Shown here: piece after piece, positions 8,102 to 17,999 of the stretch
Layout of the letters: each line of letters opens with the position of its first letter
How positions within the stretch are numbered: the first letter of the stretch is position 1
Assembly: GCF_001406815.1 (NCBI RefSeq)
Contig: NZ_CVRR01000048.1
Location: 114,549 to 178,548, forward strand
Origin: Roseburia faecis
Lineage (GTDB): Bacteria; Bacillota; Clostridia; Lachnospirales; Lachnospiraceae
DNA: 64,000 nucleotides
Reading direction: 5' to 3'
The notes under the pieces: model-generated
Seen by the model: the letters and a program-made list of their open reading frames with translations, nothing else
Databases searched by the model: none
What the model was told of the DNA's origin: nothing
Made by a program: the position numbers and the translations under genes

Positions 8102-10222
8102 ATGAAATTTCAAATCAGACATGAGATAAGAGGAAGAATGAGAATTCACGTGATCCAGAGCCGTATGTCATTTGCACAGGCAGATACATTACAGTATTAT
8201 CTGGAACAGTGTGAATCTGTGATTTCCGCAAAAATTCAAAATCGTACCGAAGATGTGACCATTTGTTATGAAGGAAGCAAAGATGCAATCCTTGAAGTGT
8301 TAAAGGCATTTTCGTATGAAAAGACGGATGTTCCGGATACCTATATTAAAAATTCCGGAAGAGAAATGAATCAGCATTACTGGGATCAGCTGGTGGAGCA
8401 GACGTTCTGGCATTTCGGTAACAAACTGTTTCTGCCGTTTTCCGTTCGTGCAGTAATCACAACGGTGAAATCCGTGAAGTATATCTGGAAAGGGCTTCAG
8501 ACTCTGTTTCAGGGTAAGATCGAGGTTCCGGTACTGGATGCAACTGCCATTGGTGTTTCCATTATCCGTGGTGATTTTGCGACCGCAGGATCTGTGATGT
8601 ATCTGCTTGGTATCGGAGAGACGCTGGAAGAATGGACACATAAGAAATCCGTGGGAGATCTGGCACGCAGTATGTCACTCAACATCAGCAAGGTATGGAT
8701 GATGTGTGATGGACAGGAAATACTCGTTTCCGCAGACAACGTGCAGTCCGGAGATGAAGTGCGCATTCATATGGGAAATGTGATCCCGTTTGACGGAACG
8801 GTAACGGATGGAGAGGCAATGGTAAATCAGGCATCTTTAACCGGAGAATCGGTTCCGGTCCGCAAAGTACCTGATGGCGTGGTATATGCCGGAACGGTTG
8901 TCGAGGAAGGCGAGATTACGATCCGCGTCAGAGAAGTAAACGGATCAAGCAAGTATGAAAAGATCATGGCGATGATCGAGGAATCAGAGAAACTGAAATC
9001 CTCACTGGAAGGAAAAGCCGAACATTTAGCAGATAAACTGGTGCCATATACCTTCCTGGGAACAGGGCTTGTATGGCTGTTTACCAGAAATGTGACAAAG
9101 GCAGTTTCTGTACTTATGGTAGATTTCTCCTGTGCACTGAAACTTGCAATGCCATTGTCCGTGCTCTCTGCAATCCGGGAAGCAAGTACCTATAACATTA
9201 CCGTAAAGGGAGGCAAGTATCTGGAAGCTATGGCGGAAGCGGATACCATCGTCTTTGATAAGACCGGTACACTGACCAAGGCACAGCCGACAGTGGCAAA
9301 GATTGTTTCCTTCAATGATCAGTCCGAGGATGAACTGCTTCGTATTGCTGCCTGTTTAGAGGAACATTTTCCACATTCCATGGCAAAGGCTGTGGTACGT
9401 GAGGCAGTAAACCGGAATCTGGTACATGAGGAACTTCACTCAAAGGTAGAGTACATTGTCGCACACGGTATTTCTTCCAAGATCGGGGAGAAACATATTG
9501 TGATCGGAAGCTATCATTTCGTATTTGAGGATGAGAATGCTACAATTCCGGAGGGAAAGAAAGAGATATTTGAGCAGCTTCCGGAGCAGTATTCACACCT
9601 GTATATGGCGATTGACGGAGTGCTTGTGGCAGTTATCTGCATCGAAGATCCACTTCGTCCGGAAGCGGTTGAGGTTATTGCAAAGTTAAAGAAACTCGGA
9701 ATCTCCAAGGTTGTTATGATGACCGGAGACAGTGACCGCGTGGCATCTGCGATTGCGAAAAAAGTCGGTGTGGATGAGTATCATTCCGAGGTATTGCCGG
9801 AAGATAAAGCAAGCTTTGTTGAGGCAGAAAAGAATGCCGGAAGAAAGGTGATCATGGTCGGTGACGGTATCAATGATTCTCCGGCATTGTCTGCAGCGGA
9901 TGTCGGCATTGCCATCAGTGATGGCGCAGAGATTGCACGCGAGATTGCAGATGTGACGGTGGGTGCAGATGATCTCCATGAGCTTGTTACTTTAAAGAAG
10001 ATCAGTAATGGGCTGATGGAGCGGATTCACAGAAATTACCGTCTGATTGTAGGCATTAACACCTCATTGATCGTTCTTGGCGTGGCAGGGGCATTTCCAC
10101 CAACCACATCGGCATTGCTTCACAACACGTCCACACTTCTGATCAGCTTAAAGAGCATGAACAATCTGCTCGATGAAAAGGAAGAAGTAACAGAAGAAAA
10201 TGTAGCAGAAGCATTTGCATAA
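8102..10222 (+). CDS. Heavy-metal translocating P1B-type ATPase with variant metal-site motif
   Basis: A 706-residue transport ATPase. Residues 1-70 form an HMA-like domain without the usual CxxC. Membrane helices follow, then the actuator loop (SLTGESVPV), the phosphorylation motif DKTGTLT (D386) and the hinge GDGINDSPALSAADVGI. In the metal-selecting helix the usual CPC/SPC is replaced by FSC (F342-S343-C344, in FSCALKLAMP), losing the conserved Pro. The nucleotide-domain HP dipeptide appears as HS (PHSMAKAV). These variants set it apart from Cu/Zn/Cd pumps and recall CtpC-like ATPases proposed to move Mn2+ or help metallate proteins; the metal is not known. The gene is 63 bases after the DUF6110-like gene. 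Confidence 0.88.
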   Translation: MKFQIRHEIRGRMRIHVIQSRMSFAQADTLQYYLEQCESVISAKIQNRTEDVTICYEGSKDAILEVLKAFSYEKTDVPDTYIKNSGREMNQHYWDQLVEQTFWHFGNKLFLPFSVRAVITTVKSVKYIWKGLQTLFQGKIEVPVLDATAIGVSIIRGDFATAGSVMYLLGIGETLEEWTHKKSVGDLARSMSLNISKVWMMCDGQEILVSADNVQSGDEVRIHMGNVIPFDGTVTDGEAMVNQASLTGESVPVRKVPDGVVYAGTVVEEGEITIRVREVNGSSKYEKIMAMIEESEKLKSSLEGKAEHLADKLVPYTFLGTGLVWLFTRNVTKAVSVLMVDFSCALKLAMPLSVLSAIREASTYNITVKGGKYLEAMAEADTIVFDKTGTLTKAQPTVAKIVSFNDQSEDELLRIAACLEEHFPHSMAKAVVREAVNRNLVHEELHSKVEYIVAHGISSKIGEKHIVIGSYHFVFEDENATIPEGKKEIFEQLPEQYSHLYMAIDGVLVAVICIEDPLRPEAVEVIAKLKKLGISKVVMMTGDSDRVASAIAKKVGVDEYHSEVLPEDKASFVEAEKNAGRKVIMVGDGINDSPALSAADVGIAISDGAEIAREIADVTVGADDLHELVTLKKISNGLMERIHRNYRLIVGINTSLIVLGVAGAFPPTTSALLHNTSTLLISLKSMNNLLDEKEEVTEENVAEAFA

Positions 10223-10282
10223 TGGAAACAAAACTGTCTGATTCTCATAAAATAAAAAGAATGAGAATAAGGCAGGAACAAA

Positions 10283-11551
10283 ATGAAAGAATTATATCCT
10301 GGGGATCAGGGAATCTGGGTACAATATCTGCAGCTGGCATTGCAGCGTGCAGGACAGCAGGTGATGCTGGATGGAATTTTTGGATCAAAGACCTGTGCAG
10401 CCGTGGAAAAAGTAATGGGCAGCAGCGGAAAGTGTGCGGTAAAAGAAGCACAGTGGAACCGTCTACTGCCCTTTTTACGTGGGTATATCACACACGAGGT
10501 AAAAGCAGGAGATACCTTTTTCTCCATTGCGAAAATGTATGATACAACGATGGAGCGAGTGATGCATGCAAATCCCGGAACGGATGCCGGAGCATTACAG
10601 ATTGGAAGTACGGTTGTTGTACCACTTAATTTTCCGTTGGTTTCCGGAGAAGTTCCATACACTTCCCTGCTTACCGGGTGGATCATTGAGGGCTTGCAGG
10701 CACGTTATCCCTATCTGCAGGTGGGAACGATCGGAAGAAGTGTTATGGGAACACCCCTGTGGTCGTTGCAGTTGGGAAATGGTCCGGTAGAGGTGGGGTA
10801 CAATGCTTCCTTTCATGCAAATGAGAGTATTACCACACCGGTACTTTTAAAGTTTGTGGAGCGGCTGCTGGAGGCATATGCAGACGAACATATGTATGAA
10901 GAACTGTACCCGGAGCGGCTGTTTGAAGAATATTCCCTGTATCTTGTACCATTGGTCAATCCGGATGGTGTGGATCTGGTAAATGGGCTTTTGACGGAAG
11001 GATTTTATTATCGCCGTGCGGTCCGCATTGCGTCCGGATTCCCGGATATTCCGTTTCCGGACGGATGGAAGGCAAATATCCAGGGAGTTGATCTGAATCT
11101 GCAGTTTCCGGCAGGATGGGATATGGCAAAGAAAATAAAATTTGAACAGGGGTATAACCGTCCGGCACCGAGGGATTACGTGGGACAGACACCGCTCAGC
11201 GTCCCGGAGAGTATTGCCATGTTTGATTTTACGAGAAACCATGATTTTTCCCTGATTCTTGCATATCACACACAGGGAGAAGTGATTTATTGGAAGTATC
11301 TGGATGAGGAACCGGAAGGCGCCCGCCGCATTGCGGAATATTTTGAAAAAGTGAGCGGTTACCGGATCGAGGAAACACCGGCGGCGTCCGGGTATGCCGG
11401 ATACAAAGACTGGTTTATCAATTTTTATGACCGTCCGGGATATACCATCGAGGCGGGGCTGGGAGAAAATCCGCTGCCGATGGAGCAGTTTTCGAAAATT
11501 TATAAAGACAATGTGGGAATCCTGCTTGGAGGAATGACGGAACTTGAATAA
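10283..11551 (+). CDS. M14 family peptidase with peptidoglycan-binding and LysM domains
   Basis: A 422-residue protein. Residues 1-60 resemble a PG_binding_1 domain (LYPGDQGIWVQYLQLAL, LDGIFGSKT). Residues 70-115 form a LysM domain (VKAGDTFFSIAKMYDTT, IGSTVVVPL). From about 125 on is an M14 zinc carboxypeptidase fold: HANES (zinc His and Glu), LVPLVNPDGVDLV, AYHTQGE (third zinc His) and TIEAGLGENP (catalytic Glu). It resembles gamma-D-glutamyl-meso-diaminopimelate peptidase I of bacilli, which trims stem peptides. No signal peptide is visible, so it may act in the cytosol or in the developing spore. The start overlaps an out-of-frame ORF from 10222 that I regard as a shadow. Confidence 0.88.
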   Translation: MKELYPGDQGIWVQYLQLALQRAGQQVMLDGIFGSKTCAAVEKVMGSSGKCAVKEAQWNRLLPFLRGYITHEVKAGDTFFSIAKMYDTTMERVMHANPGTDAGALQIGSTVVVPLNFPLVSGEVPYTSLLTGWIIEGLQARYPYLQVGTIGRSVMGTPLWSLQLGNGPVEVGYNASFHANESITTPVLLKFVERLLEAYADEHMYEELYPERLFEEYSLYLVPLVNPDGVDLVNGLLTEGFYYRRAVRIASGFPDIPFPDGWKANIQGVDLNLQFPAGWDMAKKIKFEQGYNRPAPRDYVGQTPLSVPESIAMFDFTRNHDFSLILAYHTQGEVIYWKYLDEEPEGARRIAEYFEKVSGYRIEETPAASGYAGYKDWFINFYDRPGYTIEAGLGENPLPMEQFSKIYKDNVGILLGGMTELE

Positions 11552-11590
11552 AAAATGAGGATTACCTCTGGTAATCCTCGTAAATTTTTT
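11549..11590. terminator. Bidirectional terminator between convergent genes
   Basis: GAGGATTACC (11557-11566) and GGTAATCCTC (11570-11579) form a 10-bp stem with a 3-nt loop. An A-run on the left and T-run on the right serve both strands. The stop codon of the minus-strand gene lies inside the stem. Confidence 0.85.
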
Positions 11591-12278
11591 TGATGTGATT
11601 GTAGATTTTACTTCCAATGGTAGTATCAAACGTTTTGACCAGTGCGTTGTTTAATGCAAGTTTATTCTCGGATTCCTCCACCGCTTTATAGATGGATGTG
11701 TATTTGCCGGCCGGAAGTTTTTCGTCTTTTAATTCCGTTCGTATTTTTTTGCGGATTGCTTCCGGAAGTTTTTTCTTTTCCGGCTTCTTTTTTTCCACAA
11801 TTTCTTTTGTCTCTTTTACCTCTTTCGTCTCTTTTTTTGATTCTTTGGGAACGTGATCCGATTTTTTCTTCTTTTTCTTTGTGGAGGTTCCCTTTTTTAA
11901 AGAAACATCCTTTGGGGTGGAAGGGGAAGCAATGCTTGGCTGGCGGAAGGCTTCGATGTTTCTTCCGCGCCAGAAATCGACAATACTGTCAAACCCGGTA
12001 TCCTGGCTGATGATGTAAACCGGACCTTTTTCCCCTTTCCCGATCAGGAATCCAAGATAGGTGGCCAGCTGGAAATCCAGATAATTTTTAGCTACCTTGT
12101 GTGTTTCAATATATTCGATCACCGCTTTGGACGCCATCATTTCTACATGTGTTTCAAAAGGGATGGACTTGATGCTGTCTCCGTAAAAAATGACAACACG
12201 GTCAGATGCAGAGAGTTTTTTGATGTCTGTTACACCATCGTTGTGTACATTTTCATAGTCTACAAGATAAATGCCCAT
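11562..12278 (-). CDS. PIN/NYN-like domain protein with charged linker
   Basis: A 238-residue cytosolic protein. The N-terminal domain (1-115) has the NYN/PIN-like pattern: MGIYLVDYENV with an acidic residue at the first strand, then YIISQDTGFDSIVDFW carrying DxGFD, as in predicted metal-dependent RNases. A low-complexity Lys/Glu linker follows (about 125-175). The C-terminal domain ends in IYNHIKKIYEDYQR. The chosen start has AGAGGAA eight bases upstream; a longer in-frame start at 12323 lacks an SD. Convergent with the M14 gene. The RNA target is unknown. Confidence 0.8.
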   Translation of the reverse strand: MGIYLVDYENVHNDGVTDIKKLSASDRVVIFYGDSIKSIPFETHVEMMASKAVIEYIETHKVAKNYLDFQLATYLGFLIGKGEKGPVYIISQDTGFDSIVDFWRGRNIEAFRQPSIASPSTPKDVSLKKGTSTKKKKKKSDHVPKESKKETKEVKETKEIVEKKKPEKKKLPEAIRKKIRTELKDEKLPAGKYTSIYKAVEESENKLALNNALVKTFDTTIGSKIYNHIKKIYEDYQR

Positions 12279-12428
12279 AGGTATTGTTCCTCTTTTCCTT
12301 AAGATGTATCCATTATACGTCAAATGAAAAAGAATGGCAAGAGAAGGGAATACGGCAAAGAAATAGGGGGATTGTACGCAGGGAAAGTTGGAAACAGGAA
12401 GGGGGATTTTTTAAAAAGGGAAATATGG

Positions 12429-12457
12429 TTGACGGAAATGTGGTAAAAGATTATACT
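12429..12457 (+). promoter_or_regulatory. Promoter of the chemoreceptor gene
   Basis: TTGACG (12429-12434), 17-bp spacer, TATACT (12452-12457). A small inverted repeat AAAACC-GAAC-GGTTTT (12497-12512) lies between the likely start site and the SD GGAAGGAG. No sigma-D (flagellar) promoter was evident. Confidence 0.7.
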
Positions 12458-12532
12458 TAATAAATAACAAGTTTTGAATTTTTGAGCAAAATATATAAAA
12501 CCGAACGGTTTTAAGGGAAGGAGAATAAAGTT

Positions 12533-14317
12533 ATGAAGAACATGAAGGTAAGGACCAAGCTGAATCTGATTCTGGTTCTGGTCATTTTACTTGTGGCTCT
12601 CGGGGGTACTGTTTCCGTCAAAGACATGGAAGATGTGAAAGACAAAGCACTGGAAACGATGGAAGCATCGTCCCGCCAGAGTTATGATGATTCGATCAAA
12701 GAGCAGGTGGAGGTGGTTATTTCCCTGTTGTCGGAGATCAATGACGCATATAAAGCGGGAACTTATACGCTGGATGAAGCAAAAAAAATTGCAGCAGATG
12801 AAGTCCGGCAGATGCGTTACGGAGAGGCCGGTTACTTCTGGATTGACCAGTCAGATGGTACAAATGTGGTTCTGCTTGGCAGTGATACCGAGGGAACAAA
12901 CCGTATGGAAACCAAGGATGCAAAAGGATACCAGATGGTGAAAGAAATCATACGTGTAGCAGTGGAAGACGGTGGAGGATACACAGATTTTGTATTCCCG
13001 AAACCAGGAGAGACAAAACCTTCCCCGAAGCGTTCCTACAGTGAGTACTTTGAACCGTTTGACTGGGTGGTCGGTACCGGAAATTATACGGATTATATTG
13101 ATACTGCCATTGCAAAGCAGAACAAGGTATTTTCCAACTATGCAATGCAAAAGGCAATCGCCCTGATCGCGGTATGTATTGTGATGCTTGCGGTTGTTGC
13201 AGTACTTGTTTTTATGATCGCACAGGATATTACAAAGTCGTTAAAGAAAGTTGTCGCAGAGATTGAAGTGATTGCAGGCGGAAATTTTGCCCGAAAGATG
13301 CAGACGAATATGATGAAGCGGAAGGATGATTTCGGACAGCTGGCAGGAACACTCGAGACGATGCGGGAATCGGTATGCGGATTGCTTGCACAGGTAAAGA
13401 AGGAAGCTGCAAATATTGATAACGTTGTGGAATCAATGGATACCAATATATCAAATCTGAATGGGGAAATTGAGGATGTGTCTGCAACGACCGAGCAGCT
13501 TGCTGCAAGTACCGAGGAGACGGCGGCATCGGCAGAGCAGATCAACAGCATGACCCAGCAGATTGACGGAGCGGCAAAAGAGATTGCCGTACGTGCACAG
13601 GACGGAGCTACAGAAGCAGAAGAAATCCATAAGCGGGCAACGCAGACAAAAGAAACAACGGTAGAGAACCGGAAGAAAGTTCAGGAAATGCTTGGAGAAA
13701 TCAGGGAAAGACTCGAAAAGGCACTCGAAGACGCAAAGGTTGTGGAACAGATCGGTGTGCTTGCAGATTCCATTCTCGCGATTACCGGACAGACCAATCT
13801 GCTTGCACTGAATGCATCCATTGAGGCAGCACGCGCGGGCGAGGCAGGAAAGGGATTTGCAGTTGTTGCAGAGGAAATCCGGGTACTGGCAGAACAGTCC
13901 AAAGATGCCGTGGCAAATATTCAGGCTGTGACGGAAAACGTGGATAATGCAGTAGGAAATCTGACCAAAGATTCCAACCGTCTGCTGAATTTTGTGGATA
14001 CAGATATTGTGAAGAGTTTTGATGAATTTGAGAAGATGGCAGATGATTATAACATGGATGCCTCTAAAATCAACGATCTGGTGTCGGATTTCAGTGCAAC
14101 TTCCGAAGAACTGGTAGCATCTATTTCCAATATTACAGAGGCGATTGACGGAATTACCTCGGCATCGAATGACAGTGCTGCTGGCACAACGAACATTGCA
14201 CAGAAGACCGTTTCCATTGCAAACGGATCGGCAGAAGTCATGAAAGGCGCAAAGACAGCGGAAGCTTCTGCGGGAGAACTTCGCAGGAATGTAAGCAACT
14301 TTGTGATCGAAGAATAA
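12533..14317 (+). CDS. Methyl-accepting chemotaxis protein (single Cache, HAMP, MCP signal)
   Basis: A 594-residue receptor. TM1 is at about 9-28. A single Cache domain covers 40-195, containing [22 protein letters not shown] and [15 protein letters not shown], typical of sCache_2 sensors of small organic acids. TM2 is at about 207-230, then HAMP, then a long coiled-coil signalling domain. Its tip, [16 protein letters not shown], is the CheA/CheW contact hairpin. It should relay ligand binding to CheA. No motility genes lie in this window. It is flanked by its own promoter and a terminator at 14343. The ligand is not known. Confidence 0.93.
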   Translation: MKNMKVRTKLNLILVLVILLVALGGTVSVKDMEDVKDKALETMEASSRQSYDDSIKEQVEVVISLLSEINDAYKAGTYTLDEAKKIAADEVRQMRYGEAGYFWIDQSDGTNVVLLGSDTEGTNRMETKDAKGYQMVKEIIRVAVEDGGGYTDFVFPKPGETKPSPKRSYSEYFEPFDWVVGTGNYTDYIDTAIAKQNKVFSNYAMQKAIALIAVCIVMLAVVAVLVFMIAQDITKSLKKVVAEIEVIAGGNFARKMQTNMMKRKDDFGQLAGTLETMRESVCGLLAQVKKEAANIDNVVESMDTNISNLNGEIEDVSATTEQLAASTEETAASAEQINSMTQQIDGAAKEIAVRAQDGATEAEEIHKRATQTKETTVENRKKVQEMLGEIRERLEKALEDAKVVEQIGVLADSILAITGQTNLLALNASIEAARAGEAGKGFAVVAEEIRVLAEQSKDAVANIQAVTENVDNAVGNLTKDSNRLLNFVDTDIVKSFDEFEKMADDYNMDASKINDLVSDFSATSEELVASISNITEAIDGITSASNDSAAGTTNIAQKTVSIANGSAEVMKGAKTAEASAGELRRNVSNFVIEE

Positions 14318-14342
14318 GAAACATAAAAAGAATACTTCATAA

Positions 14343-14384
14343 AATACGGGGAAAGTGGTCCATGAACTGCTTCCCCGTATTTTT
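14343..14384 (+). terminator. Intrinsic terminator after the chemoreceptor
   Basis: AATACGGGGAA (14343-14353) pairs with TTCCCCGTATT (14371-14381), followed by a T-run. Confidence 0.85.
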
Positions 14385-14493
14385 ATCCGTTCACAAAATG
14401 AACACATAGTTTACATTTTTTACACACGTAAAAGCGATACACTGTTCTCATGAAGGGCATTTTGTTGTCCAAAAAGAAAAGGAGCGTTTCGCT

Positions 14494-15423
14494 GTGATTG
14501 AGATCAATAATCTTGTAAAAAAATACGGGGATCATACGGCTGTCGATCATCTGTCACTCGTTGTGGAACCGGGGAAAATTTATGGTTTTCTGGGTCCAAA
14601 CGGTGCTGGCAAATCAACAACGATGAATATGATAACCGGATATCTCGGTGCGACAAGCGGAGAGATTAAAATTAACGGGCATGACATTTTAAAGGAGCCG
14701 GAGAAAGCAAAGAAATGTATCGGTTATCTGCCGGAACTTCCACCACTGTACATGGATATGACGGTAAAGGAGTACCTGTGTTTTGTGGCAGATTTAAAAC
14801 AGCTGGAAAAAAGTCTGCGCAGACGGTATGTGGAAGAGGCAATGGAAACGACCGGTACGACAGAAGTGGCAGGGCGCATGATCCGCAATCTGTCCAAAGG
14901 ATACCGGCAGCGTGTCGGGTTTGCACAGGCGATCCTAGGGTATCCGGAGATTATCATACTCGATGAGCCTACGGTCGGACTGGACCCGAAACAGATCATA
15001 GAGATCCGTGAACTGATCCGTCATCTGGGCGAAAAACATACGGTGATTTTAAGTTCCCATATTTTGCCGGAAATTTCTGCCGTGTGTGACCATGTGTTTA
15101 TTATTTCCAAAGGAAAGCTTGTAGCGAGCGACTCTACGGAAAATCTGGTAAATCTGATGTCGGGTGCGCAAGAGATTGAACTGACGGTGCGGACCGGTGC
15201 CGGGGAAGCAGCCGGATACTTACAGGGAGAAGAAAACATTGCAAGGGTTGAGCAGGCGGATCATGATAAAATCCGTATTTATGCAAAGAAAGGTGCCGAT
15301 GTGCGGGAAGAAGTCTTCCGGCAGATGGCAGAGCATAACATTCCGGTGCTGGAGATGAAGACCGTGACGAAATCTCTCGAAGATGTATTCCTTGAGATTA
15401 CCCAGGAAGGAGGTGCACAGTAA
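14494..15423 (+). CDS. ABC transporter ATP-binding protein (GldA-like)
   Basis: A 309-residue cytosolic ATPase. Walker A is GPNGAGKST, the signature region is LSKGYRQRVGFAQAI, Walker B is IIILDEPTVGLDP, and the switch His is in LSSHILPEI. The C-terminal extension (about 225-309) is typical of the GldA/drug-ABC (CcmA) branch. GTG 14494 has AAAAGGAG nine bases upstream. Its stop overlaps the start of the permease-GldG gene (TAATG), so the products form one system. The cargo is unknown; in Firmicutes such systems are common and not tied to gliding. Confidence 0.9.
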   Translation: MIEINNLVKKYGDHTAVDHLSLVVEPGKIYGFLGPNGAGKSTTMNMITGYLGATSGEIKINGHDILKEPEKAKKCIGYLPELPPLYMDMTVKEYLCFVADLKQLEKSLRRRYVEEAMETTGTTEVAGRMIRNLSKGYRQRVGFAQAILGYPEIIILDEPTVGLDPKQIIEIRELIRHLGEKHTVILSSHILPEISAVCDHVFIISKGKLVASDSTENLVNLMSGAQEIELTVRTGAGEAAGYLQGEENIARVEQADHDKIRIYAKKGADVREEVFRQMAEHNIPVLEMKTVTKSLEDVFLEITQEGGAQ

Positions 15424-17588
15424 TGTTTGCCGTATTGAAAAGAGAATTCCGGTCATACTTCCAGAATGTGGTCGGCTGGCTGTTTGTGGCTGTCCTTATG
15501 GCTTTGTTCGGGTTGTATTTTTATGTATATAATTTAAGGCAGGGTTATCCGTATCTGTACTATACGTTAAGTGCCATTACGATTATTTTTATGATTGCGG
15601 TACCGATTCTTACCATGCGCAGTTTTGCAGAGGACCGGAAAAATAAAACGGATCAGCTGATGCTGACAGCACCGGTGCCGGTGGCAAAGATTGTACTCGG
15701 AAAATATCTGGCAATGCTTGCCGTGTTTACCGTGGATATTGCAGTTTTCTGTGTGATGCCACTTATTTTACGTGCGTTTGGAACCATTCCCATGGGCGAG
15801 AGCTATATTGCCATACTGGCGTTCTGGTTATATGGAGCAGCTTCCATTGCGGTAGGTATGTTTATTTCCGCATTGACGGAAAGCCAGGTGATTGCGGCAG
15901 TTCTGACGTTTGTGGTACTGTTTATCAGTTATATGATGCAGAGTCTGACAGGACTTATTTCATCGGATGGAAACTGGCTGACAAAGATTTTAAACTGTCT
16001 GGATCTGTATGCACCGTTTGAAAAATTCCAGGGGGGCTGTCTGGACATTACGGCAATCCTTTATTATGTAACGGTTATTGTATTATTTAATTTCTTTACC
16101 GTGCAGGCCATTCAGAAACGGCGTTGGAGCATCAGCAAAAAGACATTTTCGCTCAGCGTTTTTTCAAGCAGTTTTATTGTCGTAGTTTTCGCTCTTGCCG
16201 TGGTTGCCAACCTGGCAGTCGATGCGCTGCCGACGAGAATTACCTCGGTGGACTGTTCGTATTCTAAATTGTATTCCATTACAAAGGATACGAAAAAGAA
16301 CATGAAAAAACTGAAAAGTGATGTGACCATCTATGTTCTGGCAGCGGAAAAAAGCAAGGACGCACAGATTGATTCCATGCTGGAGCGTTACAAAGATCTG
16401 TCCGGGCATATCAGGGTAAAATACGTCAATCCGAAGAGTAAACCTTATTTTTATAAGGACTATACGGACAATGCACCGACCAGCAACAGTCTGATCGTTG
16501 TCAGTGACAAGCGTTCGAAAGTGATAGATTATTATGATATCTATGATTATCAGTCAAACATGGATTATTCCACATATTCCTACAACAACGAACTGAAGGG
16601 ATTCGATGCGGAAGGACAGATTACAAGTGCCATCCAGTATGTAACGATGGATGCAAACCAGCTCCCTGTCGTATACCAGATCACCGGACATGATGAGGCT
16701 ACAATCGGAAGTGCATTTTCGGATGTCATCAGCAAATCCAATATGACATTGTCTTCCGTGGAACTGTTAAATGAAGAAAGTGTTCCGAAGGATGCGGCAG
16801 CGATTATTATCAATGCACCGCAGAAAGATTTTAATAAAAATGATGCACAGAAAGTAATTGATTATCTGCAAAAAGGCGGAAAAGCGATTATCGTGGGAAT
16901 GCATTCCGAGACCGAGATGCCGAATTTTGCATCGATTCTGGATACTTACGGAGTAAGCCTTACCACAGGGCCGATCGCGGATAATGATGCACAGCATTAT
17001 TACAATATGGGAGGTCCACTGTATCTGCTGCCAAATGTAAACAGCAGTTCGTATACCGGAAGTCTTTCCGGCGGATATGTATATCTTCCGATTTCTCTGG
17101 GAATCAATTATCCGCAGAACAGCACGACGGATGACACGGAGAGTACAGAGGAGAGTAAGACAACGTATACTTCTTTACTGGATACTTCCGATGATGCGGT
17201 TGCAAAGAACAATCCAAACAGTATGCAGGATTATGGATACGAAGATGGAGACGACAAGGGACCGTTTAGTGTCGGACTGGCGGTAGAAGATAAAGTAGAT
17301 GATGATCACACGACGCAGCTTGTGGTATTCGCAAGCCCGTATGTATTCAGCGATGAGGCAAGTCAGATGACGACAAACAATGCATCACTGTTTTCCGATG
17401 TGATCGGAAATATGATCACGGATACCCAGTCGGCCGGCAGCGTAATTCCGGAAAAAGAGTACACGCTCAGTAATCTGACAGTAAATGCATTACATGCGGC
17501 ACTTCTGGGACTGCTGGTTACCATTATTCTTCCAATCCTGTTACTGGCCGGAGGAATTGTAATCTTTATGGTAAGGAGAAAGAAATAA
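15423..17588 (+). CDS. Fused ABC-2 permease and GldG-like protein
   Basis: A 721-residue membrane protein. Residues 1-245 are an ABC-2 permease half (FAVLKREFRSYFQN, then six hydrophobic segments), like GldF. After a linker (KRRWSISKKTF) another membrane helix at about 250-270 leads to a large GldG-type extracytoplasmic domain (SKLYSITKDTK, VTIYVLAAEKS, VYQITGHDEA, KGGKAIIVGMHSE). A C-terminal helix ends RRKK. GldF and GldG are separate in Bacteroidetes and fused here. It is translationally coupled to the ATPase. The Asp/Thr/Ser-rich insert around 555-600 is low complexity. Confidence 0.87.
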   Translation: MFAVLKREFRSYFQNVVGWLFVAVLMALFGLYFYVYNLRQGYPYLYYTLSAITIIFMIAVPILTMRSFAEDRKNKTDQLMLTAPVPVAKIVLGKYLAMLAVFTVDIAVFCVMPLILRAFGTIPMGESYIAILAFWLYGAASIAVGMFISALTESQVIAAVLTFVVLFISYMMQSLTGLISSDGNWLTKILNCLDLYAPFEKFQGGCLDITAILYYVTVIVLFNFFTVQAIQKRRWSISKKTFSLSVFSSSFIVVVFALAVVANLAVDALPTRITSVDCSYSKLYSITKDTKKNMKKLKSDVTIYVLAAEKSKDAQIDSMLERYKDLSGHIRVKYVNPKSKPYFYKDYTDNAPTSNSLIVVSDKRSKVIDYYDIYDYQSNMDYSTYSYNNELKGFDAEGQITSAIQYVTMDANQLPVVYQITGHDEATIGSAFSDVISKSNMTLSSVELLNEESVPKDAAAIIINAPQKDFNKNDAQKVIDYLQKGGKAIIVGMHSETEMPNFASILDTYGVSLTTGPIADNDAQHYYNMGGPLYLLPNVNSSSYTGSLSGGYVYLPISLGINYPQNSTTDDTESTEESKTTYTSLLDTSDDAVAKNNPNSMQDYGYEDGDDKGPFSVGLAVEDKVDDDHTTQLVVFASPYVFSDEASQMTTNNASLFSDVIGNMITDTQSAGSVIPEKEYTLSNLTVNALHAALLGLLVTIILPILLLAGGIVIFMVRRKK

Positions 17589-17591
17589 AGA

Positions 17592-17801
17592 ATGAAAAAG
17601 CAGAAAATACAGATGCTTGTGGTGGTCATTCTTCTGGTGATCTGCGTTGTTGCTTATATTTTTATCAGCAAAAACGCAGGGAAACTGGATTCCACAGAGA
17701 ATGACGGACCAAATGCATCCATGGGAAATGTGACAGAAAGTGTTTTGGAGACTGAGACTGAGACAGAATCTGTCTTAGCTACAGAAACAACAGAAAAATA
17801 A
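17592..17801 (+). CDS. 69-residue membrane peptide, possible remnant of a DUF4340-type gene
   Basis: Starts 3 bases after the GldFG gene with SD AAGGAG nine bases upstream. It has one membrane helix (about 7-27) and a Thr/Glu-rich tail (ETETETES). In related Gld-type operons the third gene usually encodes a DUF4340 protein with a similar basic-plus-helix opening (MKKQKIQMLVVVI). I infer this is a shortened version whose body has been lost, but it could be a real small protein. The next gene converges on it with no gap. Confidence 0.55.
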   Translation: MKKQKIQMLVVVILLVICVVAYIFISKNAGKLDSTENDGPNASMGNVTESVLETETETESVLATETTEK

Positions 17802-17999
17802 TTATTTCTTGTGCGTAAGTTTGTATAGGAACGTATAAGCCCAGATCAGTACCGGGATCACGAAGGTGGCAAAGATAGAAGCTTTGAACATTTTCATGGT
17901 TCCGGTATTGTCTGTGATGGCGCATACCAGTGTACTTAGGTACAGAACAATCAGTAAAATGATGCCAATGATGGCAAGAATCTGTTTTCCTTTTTTCAT
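17802..17999 (-). CDS. Small two-helix membrane protein, 65 aa
   Basis: Two hydrophobic segments (about 7-28 and 43-60) separated by a loop with DNTGTMK, with basic ends (MKKGKQ, KLTHKK). Start chosen at ATG 17999, which has AAGGAGG eight bases upstream; the open frame continues to 18086 without another SD. Family not recognised. It ends directly against the convergent 17592 gene. Confidence 0.65.
   Translation of the reverse strand: MKKGKQILAIIGIILLIVLYLSTLVCAITDNTGTMKMFKASIFATFVIPVLIWAYTFLYKLTHKK

Noticed and set aside
10222..10542. 106-codon ORF overlapping the ATPase stop and the M14 gene
   Set aside because: It runs in another frame across the clearly conserved peptidoglycan-binding and LysM region, so it is a shadow.
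10847..11629. Minus-strand ORF of 260 codons
   Set aside because: Antisense to the M14 catalytic domain and crosses the bidirectional terminator.
12458..12532. Sigma-D (flagellar) promoter for the chemoreceptor
   Set aside because: No GCCGATAA-like -10 was found; a good sigma-A promoter lies just upstream.
13451..14407. Long minus-strand ORF (318 codons) opposite the chemoreceptor
   Set aside because: Cys/Phe-rich translation typical of antisense to a helical MCP; no SD or family match.
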